Below, one piece after another: positions 16,845 to 24,904 of a stretch of DNA of 64,000 nucleotides. How positions within the stretch are numbered: position 1 is the stretch's first letter; each line of letters starts with the position of its first letter. Source of the stretch: JAEZHK01 sp964575255 (lineage in GTDB: Bacteria; Bacillota; Clostridia; Christensenellales; Aristaeellaceae); the NCBI GenBank assembly GCA_964575255.1, contig CAZNPZ010000001.1, forward strand, positions 62,001 to 126,000, read 5' to 3'. The position numbers were made by a program, and so were the translations under genes. The notes beneath the pieces are model-generated. The model made no database searches. It saw only the letters and a program-made list of their open reading frames with translations, and was not told the DNA's origin.

Positions 16845-17594
16845 ATGTCTGGACACAACAAGTGGTCGACCATCAAGCACAAGAAGGAAAAGACCGACGC
16901 GCAGCGCGGCAAGATATTCACCAAGATCGGCCGTGAAATCGTGATCGCCGTGCGCGAAGGCGGCAGCGCCGATCCCAACGTCAACGGCAAACTGCGGGAT
17001 GTCATCGCCAAGGCCAAGGCGGCCAACATGCCCAATGACAATGTTCAGCGCTCCATCAAAAAAGCTGCGGGCGAGGGCGACGCTTCCAGTTATAAGGAGA
17101 TCACCTACGAAGGGTACGGGCCGGGCGGCGTGGCGTTCATCGTGGAGGTTGTGACCGACAACCTCAACCGCACCGCTTCCGAGATCCGCCACCTGTTCGA
17201 CAAGAACGGCGGCGCGCTCGGCGCGTCGGGCTGCGTCGGCTGGAAGTTTGAACGCAAGGGCGTCATTGAGATCGACAACGCCAAGAATCTGGACGAGGAC
17301 GAACTGATGATGCTGGCGCTGGACGCGGGTGCTGCGGACGTCGAAGCGGGCGAAGGCGTCGCCGTCATCTACACCGACCCCAACGACTTCTCAGAGGTGC
17401 GCGACAAACTGGATGCCGCAGGGTGCGTGTTCCTTTCCGCCGAGCGCGAGATGGTGCCCACGACCACCGTATCCGTCACCGACCCCGAGATGGTCGCGCG
17501 AATCAACAAACTGGTCGACGCGCTGGAGGATTACGACGACGTTCAGAATGTGTTCCACGACGCCGACCTGCCGGAAGAGGAAGAAGAGGACTGA
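16845..17594 (+). CDS. yebC: YebC/PmpR family protein (TACO1-type)
   Basis: The 249-residue protein starts MSGHNKWSTIKHKKEKTDAQ, the hallmark N-terminus of the family. The following GKIFTKIGREI and the middle block YEGYGPGGVAFIVEVVTDN are equally typical. The ATG at 16845 is chosen because AGGGGG lies just upstream and the promoter at 16785-16813 overlaps any earlier start. Family members act as DNA-binding regulators or, as shown more recently, as translation factors easing ribosome stalling at proline-rich stretches. Which applies here cannot be told. It is monocistronic. Confidence 0.96.
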   Translation: MSGHNKWSTIKHKKEKTDAQRGKIFTKIGREIVIAVREGGSADPNVNGKLRDVIAKAKAANMPNDNVQRSIKKAAGEGDASSYKEITYEGYGPGGVAFIVEVVTDNLNRTASEIRHLFDKNGGALGASGCVGWKFERKGVIEIDNAKNLDEDELMMLALDAGAADVEAGEGVAVIYTDPNDFSEVRDKLDAAGCVFLSAEREMVPTTTVSVTDPEMVARINKLVDALEDYDDVQNVFHDADLPEEEEED

Positions 17595-17616
17595 CGAAAA
17601 GCTTCATCATCTGTAG

Positions 17617-17647
17617 ATCCGGCTCGTTTCACGAGCCGGATTTTTAT
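17617..17647 (+). terminator. Intrinsic terminator after yebC
   Basis: A perfect 11-bp stem, ATCCGGCTCGT (17617-17627) with ACGAGCCGGAT (17631-17641), has a 3-nt loop and is followed by TTTTTATT. Confidence 0.9.
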
Positions 17648-17701
17648 TCGCAAAGAACGCATATTTATTCATATCATGCGTTATAAAATCACCCACCCCG
17701 C

Positions 17702-17731
17702 TTGACAAAGTCCGTCCGGCGGAGGAATAAT
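17702..17731 (+). promoter_or_regulatory. Promoter of the MFS transporter leader
   Basis: TTGACA (17702-17707), 18 bp and AATAAT (17726-17731) give a plausible promoter about 260 bp upstream of the MFS start codon, implying a long leader RNA. Confidence 0.5.
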
Positions 17732-17827
17732 GTTCATACAAAGCAAAACATTGATATTCCAAAGGGTTGAGGGATTTTCGATGCAGAATGAGGAGCCGGA
17801 GTGATGAATAGCAGCGCTGTTTTTACC

Positions 17828-17911
17828 GGAAGGCGACAAGGTGGCGCACGATTCAAATTGAATCGTGCGGTCGAGTAGCGACTTGGTTTCCCAGAGGGAA
17901 ACCAACCTTCT
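17828..17911 (+). ncRNA. Candidate structured leader RNA (multi-helix junction)
   Basis: Four helices pack with almost no unpaired bases. P1 is GGAAGG (17828-17833) with CCTTCT (17906-17911, one G-U). P2 is a perfect 12-bp inverted repeat (17845-17856 with 17858-17869). P3 is GTCG/CGAC (17870-17873 with 17879-17882). P4 is a perfect 10-bp stem, TTGGTTTCCC/GGGAAACCAA (17883-17905). P2, P3, P4 and the 3' strand of P1 abut directly; only the 11-nt CGACAAGGTGG between P1 and P2 is single-stranded. It resembles no riboswitch class I can name. It sits in the leader of the MFS gene. The short central spacing would also let P2 act as a DNA operator. Confidence 0.45.
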
Positions 17912-17990
17912 CTGCGCGAAAAGTTCCAACGAAGAATTAGTGTTTTGGATTGGGATCAGGTATTGGAAACGCTACTGGAGATGACTCGCC

Positions 17991-19169
17991 TTGAGAATGA
18001 AACCCTTTCTCCGCCTGCAGCTGATTGCGTTCCTCTATAACTTTGGCGCAAATTTCATCCACCCGGTTACGCCGACGCTGATCTTGGACAACGGCCTTCC
18101 GGATTACTCCTTCGGCCTTTTGTTCGCGACGATGTCTCTGGGCAGCTTCATATTCAGCACTTTCTGGGGGCGCCTGAGCGACAAGAAGACCCGTTCGTCG
18201 GTGATGCTGATCAGTCTCGTCGGCTACGCACTGGCGCAGCTTGCGTTCGGGCTTTCCAGGACGCTGCCTCAGATGCTCGCCGCGCGTCTGATCGCGGGCT
18301 GTTTCACCAGCGGCACATCCGTGTGCCTGATGGCGCTGATCGTCGATTTGTCCGATCCCAAGGAGCGCGGCGCGCACCTTTCGTATTACGCGGCGATGGT
18401 GGGCATTTCAGCGGCGCTGGGCTACTTCGCGGGCGGGATGATCGGGCTTTGGGGCGTCCTACCGGTGTTCTACGCGCAGACGGCCGTTCTTTTGATCGCG
18501 GCGGTGCTTGTCAACCTGATGCTGCGCAGCATGGAGGGCGACAGGCTGAACCACGGCACCACCACGAAGCGGCTTTCGATTCGCCAGATGATGAACATGA
18601 TGACGCTTCCGGCGCTACTTTTCCTCCTCGGCGTCGCGCTGTCCAACTTCGGCAATTACGGCTTTGACAACGCGCTCAATTATTACATGAAGCGCGAACT
18701 CGACTTTGCTTCTTCCATCAATGGCATTGTGAAAGCGGCGTCCGGCCTCATCGGCCTCGCCGCGAACGTGTTCATCAACCGCTGGATCATGAAGAATTTC
18801 GACGCGTACAAATCGCTGCCGATCATTCTAATTCTGAGCGCCGTTTTTCTGACGCTTGCGACGGTGATGCCGACGGTGGGGCTGTTCTTTACCTTCAACG
18901 CGGTGTTCTTCCTGGTCAGCGCGCTGCATATCCCCATCCAGCAGGCGCTCACGACGGAGGGCCGTCACGGGGACATCGGACTCCTGAGCGGCCTTTTCTA
19001 CTCCGCCCGGTTTTTGGGTATGATCTTCGGTCCGCTGGTTTCCGGCTTCGCCTACGAATACGGCGCGAAAATTCCGTTTTATACGCAGGTGGCCGCGTTC
19101 GTCGCCGCCGCGTTCATTACCTGGTTGGGCTATCGGGTGACGCACGCGGGCGAGCAAGAGCGCGCCTGA
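17991..19169 (+). CDS. Major facilitator superfamily transporter
   Basis: The 392-residue protein has about twelve hydrophobic segments in two halves. After the second membrane segment comes the MFS loop motif in GRLSDKKTRSSVMLISLVGY. A central cytoplasmic loop near residue 180 (MEGDRLNHGTTTKR) separates the halves. TTG 17991 is chosen as start because GGAG (17977-17980) is at a suitable distance; an ATG follows two codons later. Topology and length fit drug/proton antiporters of the MFS, but the substrate is unknown. It lies alone behind a long structured leader, suggesting regulation at the RNA level. Confidence 0.88.
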   Translation: MRMKPFLRLQLIAFLYNFGANFIHPVTPTLILDNGLPDYSFGLLFATMSLGSFIFSTFWGRLSDKKTRSSVMLISLVGYALAQLAFGLSRTLPQMLAARLIAGCFTSGTSVCLMALIVDLSDPKERGAHLSYYAAMVGISAALGYFAGGMIGLWGVLPVFYAQTAVLLIAAVLVNLMLRSMEGDRLNHGTTTKRLSIRQMMNMMTLPALLFLLGVALSNFGNYGFDNALNYYMKRELDFASSINGIVKAASGLIGLAANVFINRWIMKNFDAYKSLPIILILSAVFLTLATVMPTVGLFFTFNAVFFLVSALHIPIQQALTTEGRHGDIGLLSGLFYSARFLGMIFGPLVSGFAYEYGAKIPFYTQVAAFVAAAFITWLGYRVTHAGEQERA

Positions 19170-19203
19170 CCACGCCGGATTCTCTTCGTACACGGTTCTG
19201 TGA

Positions 19204-19959
19204 TCACAGCCGCGCGTCGATCCCGCGCTTTCGGAACTCGTCCCGGAACGGCGCGAGCGAGGCGACTCGCATCGGGTTTTCCCAGGCATATGCGTATGGC
19301 AGGCCGAGCGCCCGGTACTTCTTCTCCCCCGCCTGATGAAAAGGTTGCAGGTCCACCCTGCGAACGCCAAGCCGGTTGAGCAAATCCGAAAACTGTCTTG
19401 CGTCCTCGATGGTATTGTTGAAGCCGGGAATCACTGGGATCCTCGGAATGACCTTCGCGCCGCGTCCGATCAGATTTTTCAGGTTTTCAAGGATGTCTTC
19501 GTTGCCACGCCCCGTACACTGCCTGTGCGTGCGCACAGCGTAATGCTTGATGTCGAAGTACCAGAGGTCTACGAGCGCGCACACCTGCTCGACTGCGTCC
19601 CACGCGACCGCGCCCGACGTTTCAACCACGGTATGGACATCTTCCGACTTCGCCCTCGAAAGCAGCTCTTTCGCGAATTCTGCCTGCATCAGAGGTTCGC
19701 CGCCGGTCAGCGTCAAACCACCGCCTGACTCGCCGAAAAACAGGAAGTCCCGCTTCACTTCGCGCCACGCGGCATCATCCGTCATCTTTTCACCGTACAC
19801 CTTGCCGTCCCTTGTGCGCTGAATCTCCGCGGACTGCCCTTCCGGGTTTGCGCACCATGGACAGCGGAGCGGACAGCCTTTGAAGAAGACCGCCGTCCGG
19901 ATGCCCGGCCCCACGTCCAGGCTGGAACTCTGAATGCCAAAGACGATTCCTTCCGCCAT
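19204..19959 (-). CDS. Radical-SAM glycyl-radical-enzyme activase (PflA-like), orphan
   Basis: The 251-residue protein carries the activase cysteine motif C-x3-C-x2-C in GCPLRCPWCANPEGQ and the GGEP motif in LTLTGGEPLMQ. These enzymes use S-adenosylmethionine and a 4Fe-4S cluster to place a glycyl radical on a partner enzyme. The segment after the motif is short and lacks the two ferredoxin-like cysteine clusters found in many roughly 300-residue activases, so it resembles pyruvate formate-lyase activase in size. No glycyl-radical enzyme is encoded in the window, so the partner must lie elsewhere. GGGAGGGGAG precedes the ATG at 19959. Confidence 0.88.
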   Translation of the reverse strand: MAEGIVFGIQSSSLDVGPGIRTAVFFKGCPLRCPWCANPEGQSAEIQRTRDGKVYGEKMTDDAAWREVKRDFLFFGESGGGLTLTGGEPLMQAEFAKELLSRAKSEDVHTVVETSGAVAWDAVEQVCALVDLWYFDIKHYAVRTHRQCTGRGNEDILENLKNLIGRGAKVIPRIPVIPGFNNTIEDARQFSDLLNRLGVRRVDLQPFHQAGEKKYRALGLPYAYAWENPMRVASLAPFRDEFRKRGIDARL

Positions 19960-20029
19960 GCGCTCCCCTCCCTCGGCCAGAAGACGCCGGTGAAGCGTTC
20001 ATTGCGCAGTGTACATCCGTTGGGATGCG

Positions 20030-20059
20030 ATTGACAGCCGCGCTTCCCCGTTGGTATAA
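20030..20059 (+). promoter_or_regulatory. Promoter of the ROK kinase operon
   Basis: A perfect TTGACA (20030-20035), 18 bp and a perfect TATAAT (20054-20059) lie about 105 bp ahead of the ROK gene. Confidence 0.65.
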
Positions 20060-20165
20060 TCGGCATGAAACGATTCCTCGATATTACATATATCGTCACC
20101 GTGTTATGATTATTTGAAACAATGTATAGGCAATTATGTAATTTTTTCAGGAAGGTGCTGCTTTT

Positions 20166-21110
20166 ATGGGCTATTCCATCGGCATTGATGTGGGCGGAAC
20201 CAAGATTGCGTACGGGCTCTTTGATGAAAACCGGTCGCTGATCGCGAAAACGGCTGTGCCGTCTGACGCGCAGTGCCCGCCGGAGCCGTTCTTTGACCGG
20301 ATCGCGGATCAGGCGCTCCGTCTCGCTTCGGAGCACGGGGTGCGGAAAGAGGATCTGGAAGGCGTCGGCGTCGGCGTTCCGTCCTACGTGAAATACGACG
20401 AAGGGCGAATCATGAAAACGGTCAACCTGACCTGCCTGAATAATTTCCCGGCACGGGACTACCTGTCCCAAAGGCTGGGCCTAAAGGTGGCGCTCGCCAA
20501 CGACGCACAGGCCGCCGCGCTCGCCGAGCACCGGCATGGCGCTGGCCGGGGATTCCCCAGCATGCTGTACTGTCCGGTTTCAACCGGCATCTCTTCAGCG
20601 GTCATCATCAATGGAATGCTGTTCCGTGGCAGCTATGGCTGGGCGGGCGAGACGGGACACGCGATCATCACGCCGGGCGAAGGCATCCTGTGCGGCTGTG
20701 GCAACCGCGGTTGCCTGATGTCCTACGTGTCCGGCTCGATGATTGTGAAGCACGTCCAGGCACGGATTACACAGGGTGAGCCGTCCATCATGCCGGAACT
20801 TGCCGGGGGCGCGGAGCGCATCAATGCGTTCCACATTCAGGAAGGCTTTGACTTGGGCGATCCGCTCGCGATCTGGGCGCTTGAGCAGATGACCAAATAC
20901 ATGGCGGTGTGGCTCTATAACTTGTACGTGACCTTCAATATCAACCTGTTCGTGTTCGGCGGCGGGCTTTTGAAATTTGGTGACCGGCTGTTCCCCGGCG
21001 TTCGCGCGCAATTTGACGCCTACAATCAGAGCGACCTTCCGGTCTATTTCAAAAACGCGGAACTGACCGAGGATTTCGGCATCGTCGGTGCGATGGAGCT
21101 GCTTCGGTAA
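20166..21110 (+). CDS. ROK-family sugar kinase
   Basis: The 314-residue protein has the phosphate-binding start YSIGIDVGGTKIAYG, the catalytic Asp in VALANDAQAAALAEH, and the zinc-binding region HAIITPGEG with CGCGNRGCLMSYVSG. There is no N-terminal DNA-binding domain, so it is a kinase of glucokinase type rather than a repressor. In the usual C-x-C-G-x2-G-C-x-E motif the final Glu, which contacts sugar in several ROK kinases, is Met here, so the substrate may not be glucose. It heads an operon with the metallopeptidase, cysteine hydrolase and Memo genes. Confidence 0.9.
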   Translation: MGYSIGIDVGGTKIAYGLFDENRSLIAKTAVPSDAQCPPEPFFDRIADQALRLASEHGVRKEDLEGVGVGVPSYVKYDEGRIMKTVNLTCLNNFPARDYLSQRLGLKVALANDAQAAALAEHRHGAGRGFPSMLYCPVSTGISSAVIINGMLFRGSYGWAGETGHAIITPGEGILCGCGNRGCLMSYVSGSMIVKHVQARITQGEPSIMPELAGGAERINAFHIQEGFDLGDPLAIWALEQMTKYMAVWLYNLYVTFNINLFVFGGGLLKFGDRLFPGVRAQFDAYNQSDLPVYFKNAELTEDFGIVGAMELLR

Positions 21111-21146
21111 ACTGCTCCTATGTTTTCGAAAGGCGAATACCCACGC

Positions 21147-21668
21147 ATGAAACAGAGAGACTACCAAGTAATCCGTTCCGCGCGAAGAACCCTCGCGCTG
21201 GAAATTTCCCCCGACCTGACGCTGACCGTCCGCGCGCCCTACGCGCTGCCGGACCGGGAGATCGCCCGGTTCGTTTCGGGCAAGGCGGATTGGATCGAAC
21301 GCCACCGGGCGCGGCTGCAAGCGAAACCCCTACCGGCTGAACCGACGCCGGAGGAGATGCAGGCGCTGATTCGGACGGCTCGCCGGGTCATTCCGGATCG
21401 CGTGCGCTTCTGGAGCGGTCGAATGGGGCTTGTCCCCACCCGAATCTCGATCAGCAGGGCGCGCACCCGCTACGGGAGTTGCAGCGCGAAGAACGCGCTC
21501 AGTTTTTCCGCGAGGCTGATGCTAAAAGACGGCGAACTCATCGACTACGTGGTGGTGCACGAACTGGCGCACATCCGTTACAAGAACCACGCCCAGGCAT
21601 TTCACGAGCTGATCGAACAGTTCCTTCCGGGACACAGGAAGCTTGAGAAACGGCTGCGCGGGCGCTGA
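21147..21668 (+). CDS. YgjP-type M48 metal-dependent hydrolase (DUF45)
   Basis: The product contains the zinc-protease motif HELAHIRYKNHAQAFHELIE (HExxH with a third His) and the family block RTRYGSCSAKNALSFSARLM. From the ATG at 21147 it has 173 residues; an in-frame ATG at 21120 has no ribosome site, while AAAGGCG precedes the later one. The N-terminus from there (QVIRSARRTLALEI) matches the usual start of the family. Biological substrates of YgjP proteins are not settled. It lies 36 bp after the ROK kinase and 17 bp before the cysteine hydrolase. Confidence 0.9.
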   Translation: MKQRDYQVIRSARRTLALEISPDLTLTVRAPYALPDREIARFVSGKADWIERHRARLQAKPLPAEPTPEEMQALIRTARRVIPDRVRFWSGRMGLVPTRISISRARTRYGSCSAKNALSFSARLMLKDGELIDYVVVHELAHIRYKNHAQAFHELIEQFLPGHRKLEKRLRGR

Positions 21669-21685
21669 ACCAAAGAGGAGAAGCC

Positions 21686-22210
21686 ATGAAGAAGCTCTTG
21701 TTTGTGATCGACTATCAGGTGGACTTCGTGTCCGGCGCGCTGGGCTTCCCCGGCGCAGAAATGCTGGACGATGGGATCGCGCGGAAGGTGCGCGCCTACG
21801 GCCCCGGACAGGTGTATTTTACGCGGGACACGCACGGGGAGGAATACCTCCTGACACAGGAAGGCCGGAACCTGCCGGTGTCGCACTGTTTGAAGGACTC
21901 CGACGGCTGGCAGGTCTACGGCGAGACCCGGAATGCGCTTTCGGACGTTCACGCGGCGGCCATTGACAAGACCGCCTTCGGCATGTCCCCGGAGCAGCTG
22001 CTCGTGCTTCCCGACCCAAACGAGGTGGAATCGGTCGAACTGGTCGGACTGGTCTCAAACATCTGCGTCCTTAGCAATGCCGTGCTTCTGAAATGCCGCT
22101 ACCCGGAAGCCAGGGTCATTGTCGACGGCGGCCTGACCGCGAGTTTTGATCAAACGCTGCACGAGGCGGCGCTGAAGGTGCTTCGGGGAATCCACGTGGA
22201 GGTCGTCTGA
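21686..22210 (+). CDS. Isochorismatase/nicotinamidase-family cysteine hydrolase
   Basis: The 174-residue protein starts KKLLFVIDYQVDFVSGALGF, with the catalytic Asp of the family. The catalytic Lys fits IDKTAFGM, and the nucleophile Cys lies in VGLVSNICVLSNAVLL. The family hydrolyses nicotinamide, isochorismate or related amides. The FVSGALGFPGAE segment and histidines near a possible metal site lean towards nicotinamidase-like activity, but specificity is not certain. AAGAGGAG precedes the ATG. It sits 15 bp before the Memo-AMMECR1 gene. Confidence 0.87.
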   Translation: MKKLLFVIDYQVDFVSGALGFPGAEMLDDGIARKVRAYGPGQVYFTRDTHGEEYLLTQEGRNLPVSHCLKDSDGWQVYGETRNALSDVHAAAIDKTAFGMSPEQLLVLPDPNEVESVELVGLVSNICVLSNAVLLKCRYPEARVIVDGGLTASFDQTLHEAALKVLRGIHVEVV

Positions 22211-22225
22211 CGAAAGGAGTAACCT

Positions 22226-23608
22226 ATGCCCATCATCGGCGCATTCGCCCTGCCGCATCCGCCGGTCATCCTGCCGGAGGTGGGGCATGGCCGTGAGAAA
22301 GACATCGCCGCCACCATTCGCGCGTTTGAAACCTGCGCCGCGCGCATTCGTGCGCTGTCGCCGGAGACCATTGTCATCCTCTCCCCCCACGCGACCGCGT
22401 ATCAGGATTACTTCCACATCTCCCCCGGCGCGGGCGCAAAAGGCGACATGGCGCGCTTCGGCGCGCCTGAGGCAAAACTCTCCGTCCGGTACGATGAGCC
22501 GCTGGCCGCCGCGGTCGCGGACGAGGCGGCGAAGGCCCGCGTTCCCGCGGGCGGCGCGGGCGAGCGGGAACCGTCGCTCGATCACGGGACGTTCGTGCCG
22601 CTCTGGATGCTGCGAACCGGCTGGCAGGATGCGAACATCGTCAGAATCGGCCTCAGCGGACTGTCCGCACTCGACCATTACGGCCTGGGTCAGGCTATCC
22701 GGCGGGCAGCGGACGCACTTTCCCGGAGGGTCATCATCCTCGCGAGCGGCGATCTGTCCCACAAACTGACCAAAGACGGGCCGTACGGTTATTCACCAGA
22801 AGGGCCGGTTTACGACGAACGGATCACCCGCGCGATGGCTTCGGGCGATTTTCTGGATTTTCTCGCCCTGCCTCATGAACTGAATGAGGCGGCCGCCGCG
22901 TGCGGAACCGGCAGTTTCCGGATCATGGCGGGCGCGCTGGACGGCTTGGGTGTTAAGCCCGAATTGCTAACCTACGAGGGGCCGTTCGGCGTCGGTTACG
23001 CGGTGGCCGCGTTTGAGCCTACGGAGCCAGACGACAGCCGGAAGTTCGCGGAAGTCTTCCGGGCAATGGAAAAAGCGCGGCTGGACGCCGTCAAGGCGGG
23101 CGAAAGCCCGATTGTGCGTCTCGCGCGGCTGTCCCTTGAAACCTTCGTAAAAACTGGGAAGCGCGCAACGATACCGGACGGGCTTCCCGATTGGATGAAG
23201 ATAGATCGGGCGGGCGCGTTCGTGTCGCTGAAAAAGCACGGCCAGCTTCGCGGCTGCATCGGCACGATCCAACCGGTGACCGGCTGCGTCGCCGAGGAAG
23301 TGCTGAGAAATGCCGTGTCCGCCGGGCGAGAAGACCCGCGCTTTGAGCCGGTTTCAGAAGATGAACTGAACGAACTGGTTTATAGCGTGGACGTGCTGTG
23401 CGCGCCGGAACCTGCGGTGATCGACGACCTCGACCCGCAAAAATATGGCGTGATCGTCACCAGCGGGCGTCGAAGAGGCCTTCTCCTCCCGATGCTGGAG
23501 GGCGTCGACACCGTCGCGGAACAGGTGTCCATCGCCCGGCGGAAGGCGGGCATCGGTGAACATGAACCGGTGACGCTGGAGCGCTTTCAGGTGGTGCGCT
23601 ACAAATGA
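22226..23608 (+). CDS. Memo-AMMECR1 fusion (AmmeMemoRadiSam proteins B and A)
   Basis: The 460-residue protein joins two domains of the AmmeMemoRadiSam system. Residues 1-270 are a Memo/extradiol-dioxygenase-like domain (GAFALPHPPVILPEVGHGRE, ILSPHATAYQDYFHI, LASGDLSHKL), whose histidines fit the metal site of the fold. Residues 285-460 are an AMMECR1 domain with the conserved KHGQLRGCIGTIQP. The two domains occur as separate or fused proteins and travel with a radical-SAM partner, which follows here with a 4-bp overlap. The biochemical role of the system is not established. GAAAGGAG precedes the ATG. Confidence 0.95.
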   Translation: MPIIGAFALPHPPVILPEVGHGREKDIAATIRAFETCAARIRALSPETIVILSPHATAYQDYFHISPGAGAKGDMARFGAPEAKLSVRYDEPLAAAVADEAAKARVPAGGAGEREPSLDHGTFVPLWMLRTGWQDANIVRIGLSGLSALDHYGLGQAIRRAADALSRRVIILASGDLSHKLTKDGPYGYSPEGPVYDERITRAMASGDFLDFLALPHELNEAAAACGTGSFRIMAGALDGLGVKPELLTYEGPFGVGYAVAAFEPTEPDDSRKFAEVFRAMEKARLDAVKAGESPIVRLARLSLETFVKTGKRATIPDGLPDWMKIDRAGAFVSLKKHGQLRGCIGTIQPVTGCVAEEVLRNAVSAGREDPRFEPVSEDELNELVYSVDVLCAPEPAVIDDLDPQKYGVIVTSGRRRGLLLPMLEGVDTVAEQVSIARRKAGIGEHEPVTLERFQVVRYK

Positions 23609-24507
23609 CGCCGGTACTCACTATGGAGAGGGAGGCGGCCGATCTTCGCGCGGCGAAGTCCGAAACCAGCGAAGCGTTTCCGGACGGCGCGCCGGACAAG
23701 TCGCGCTGTCCCGTCTGCCCGCACCACTGCGCGCTCTCAAAAGGCGGCGTCGGCTTCTGCCGCGCGAGGGGCGGCGAGGGCGGGAAAAACTGCCTGAACT
23801 ACGGGGAAATTTCGTCTCTATCCCTTGATCCGATCGAAAAGAAACCGCTCCGACGCTTCATGCCGGGCAACATGGTGCTTTCCGTGGGCAGTTTCGGCTG
23901 CAACCTGCGCTGTCCGTTCTGCCAGAACAGCGAAATCTCGATGAAAGGCCCCGGCGGCGGGCAGAGCGCCACGCCAAAGGAACTTGCGAACCTCGCGCAA
24001 TCGCTGAAATCCAAGGGCAACATCGGCCTCGCCTACACCTACAACGAGCCATTGGTGGGCTACGAATTCGTGCGAGACTGCGCGAAGGAGATCCGCGCGA
24101 TCGGCATGAAAAACGTGCTGGTCACCAACGGCTGCTTCTGCTTGGAGCCGCTTGATGAACTGATCCCGCTGATCGACGCAGCGAACATCGATTTGAAGGG
24201 ATTCACGAAGGACTTCTACGACTGGGTGAAGGGCGACCTTGAAACCGTCAAAGCATTCATCGCTCGACTTTCCGAGTCCTGCCACGTCGAGGTGACTACG
24301 CTGGTCGTGCCGGGAAAGAATGATAACGCGGAAGAGATCGAGCGTCTCTCCGCCTGGCTTTCGACGCTGGGCGACATCCCGCTGCACCTGTCCCGATGCT
24401 TCCCTCGATACCATTTTTCTGCCGCGCCCACGCCTGCGGACACGCTTCTGAAACTTTCGGATACCGCTCGAAAACACCTGTCAAACGTGTATGTGGGGAA
24501 CGTATAA
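23605..24507 (+). CDS. amrS: AmmeMemoRadiSam system radical-SAM enzyme
   Basis: The 300-residue radical-SAM protein has the cluster motif C-x3-C-x2-C in GCNLRCPFCQNSEIS. An N-terminal cysteine region, RCPVCPHHCALSKGGVGFCR, is characteristic of the AmmeMemoRadiSam enzyme. Its ATG overlaps the stop of the Memo-AMMECR1 gene (ATGA), so the two are translationally coupled. A second ATG at 23623 is also possible. The substrate is unknown; co-occurrence with AMMECR1 and Memo proteins across archaea and bacteria implies one shared pathway. Confidence 0.93.
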   Translation: MTPVLTMEREAADLRAAKSETSEAFPDGAPDKSRCPVCPHHCALSKGGVGFCRARGGEGGKNCLNYGEISSLSLDPIEKKPLRRFMPGNMVLSVGSFGCNLRCPFCQNSEISMKGPGGGQSATPKELANLAQSLKSKGNIGLAYTYNEPLVGYEFVRDCAKEIRAIGMKNVLVTNGCFCLEPLDELIPLIDAANIDLKGFTKDFYDWVKGDLETVKAFIARLSESCHVEVTTLVVPGKNDNAEEIERLSAWLSTLGDIPLHLSRCFPRYHFSAAPTPADTLLKLSDTARKHLSNVYVGNV

Positions 24508-24510
24508 TTT

Positions 24511-24543
24511 CGGCCGCCCGCGTGAACATCGCACGGGCGGCCG
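24511..24543. terminator. Inverted repeat between convergent operons
   Basis: CGGCCGCCCG (24511-24520) and CGGGCGGCCG (24534-24543) form a 10-bp GC-rich stem between the radical-SAM gene and the convergent regulator gene. Neither side has a clear T-run, so efficiency is uncertain. Confidence 0.45.
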
Positions 24544-24559
24544 TATGCCACGATGATGG

Positions 24560-24904
24560 TCAATCCTGGAACAACGCAGCGGATAAAGCCGAGGCGCGCG
24601 CGTTCAAATCCGCTTCCATCGAACGGAACGCTTTGAGCGTTGCCACGCCGCGCTCGGTTAGTTGGGAGCCGCCGCCCGCGTGTCCGCCGGCGGCGCGCGC
24701 GATCAGCTCAAATCCAAGCGCCTTTTCGCACTCGTTGACCACATTCCATGCACGCGAATACGCCATGCCCATCTCGCCCGCGGCTTTTCGGAGCGAACCG
24801 TTGCGTTGGATGCGCTCAAGCAATTCCGCGATGCCAGGGCCGAAGCATTTCTCTCCGCCGGGTGTAAACAACCTGACGCCCAGGCGAACCAGATAGTCAC
24901 TCAT
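24560..24904 (-). CDS. ModE-N-like winged-helix regulator (no molybdate-binding domain)
   Basis: The 114-residue protein is a LysR/ModE-type winged helix: LLERIQRNGSLRKAAGEMGM with AYSRAWNVVNECEKALGFEL, then the GGxxGGGSQLTERG wing. This is the N-terminal domain of ModE; the C-terminal molybdate-binding domains are missing, as in many short clostridial relatives. It probably regulates transcription, but a molybdate response cannot be assumed. Its ATG overlaps the TGA of the flavoprotein gene (positions 24901-24904), so the two genes are translationally coupled. Confidence 0.88.
   Translation of the reverse strand: MSDYLVRLGVRLFTPGGEKCFGPGIAELLERIQRNGSLRKAAGEMGMAYSRAWNVVNECEKALGFELIARAAGGHAGGGSQLTERGVATLKAFRSMEADLNARASALSAALFQD

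Noticed and set aside
17845..17869. 12-bp perfect inverted repeat as a transposon end or attachment site
   Set aside because: No transposase, target duplication or second copy was seen, and the repeat fits a larger folded leader better.
17828..17911. T-box leader before the MFS gene
   Set aside because: AAGGTGGCGC recalls a T-box, but the conserved AGGGTGGNACCGCG and a following terminator are missing, and an MFS drug-type gene is not a usual T-box target.
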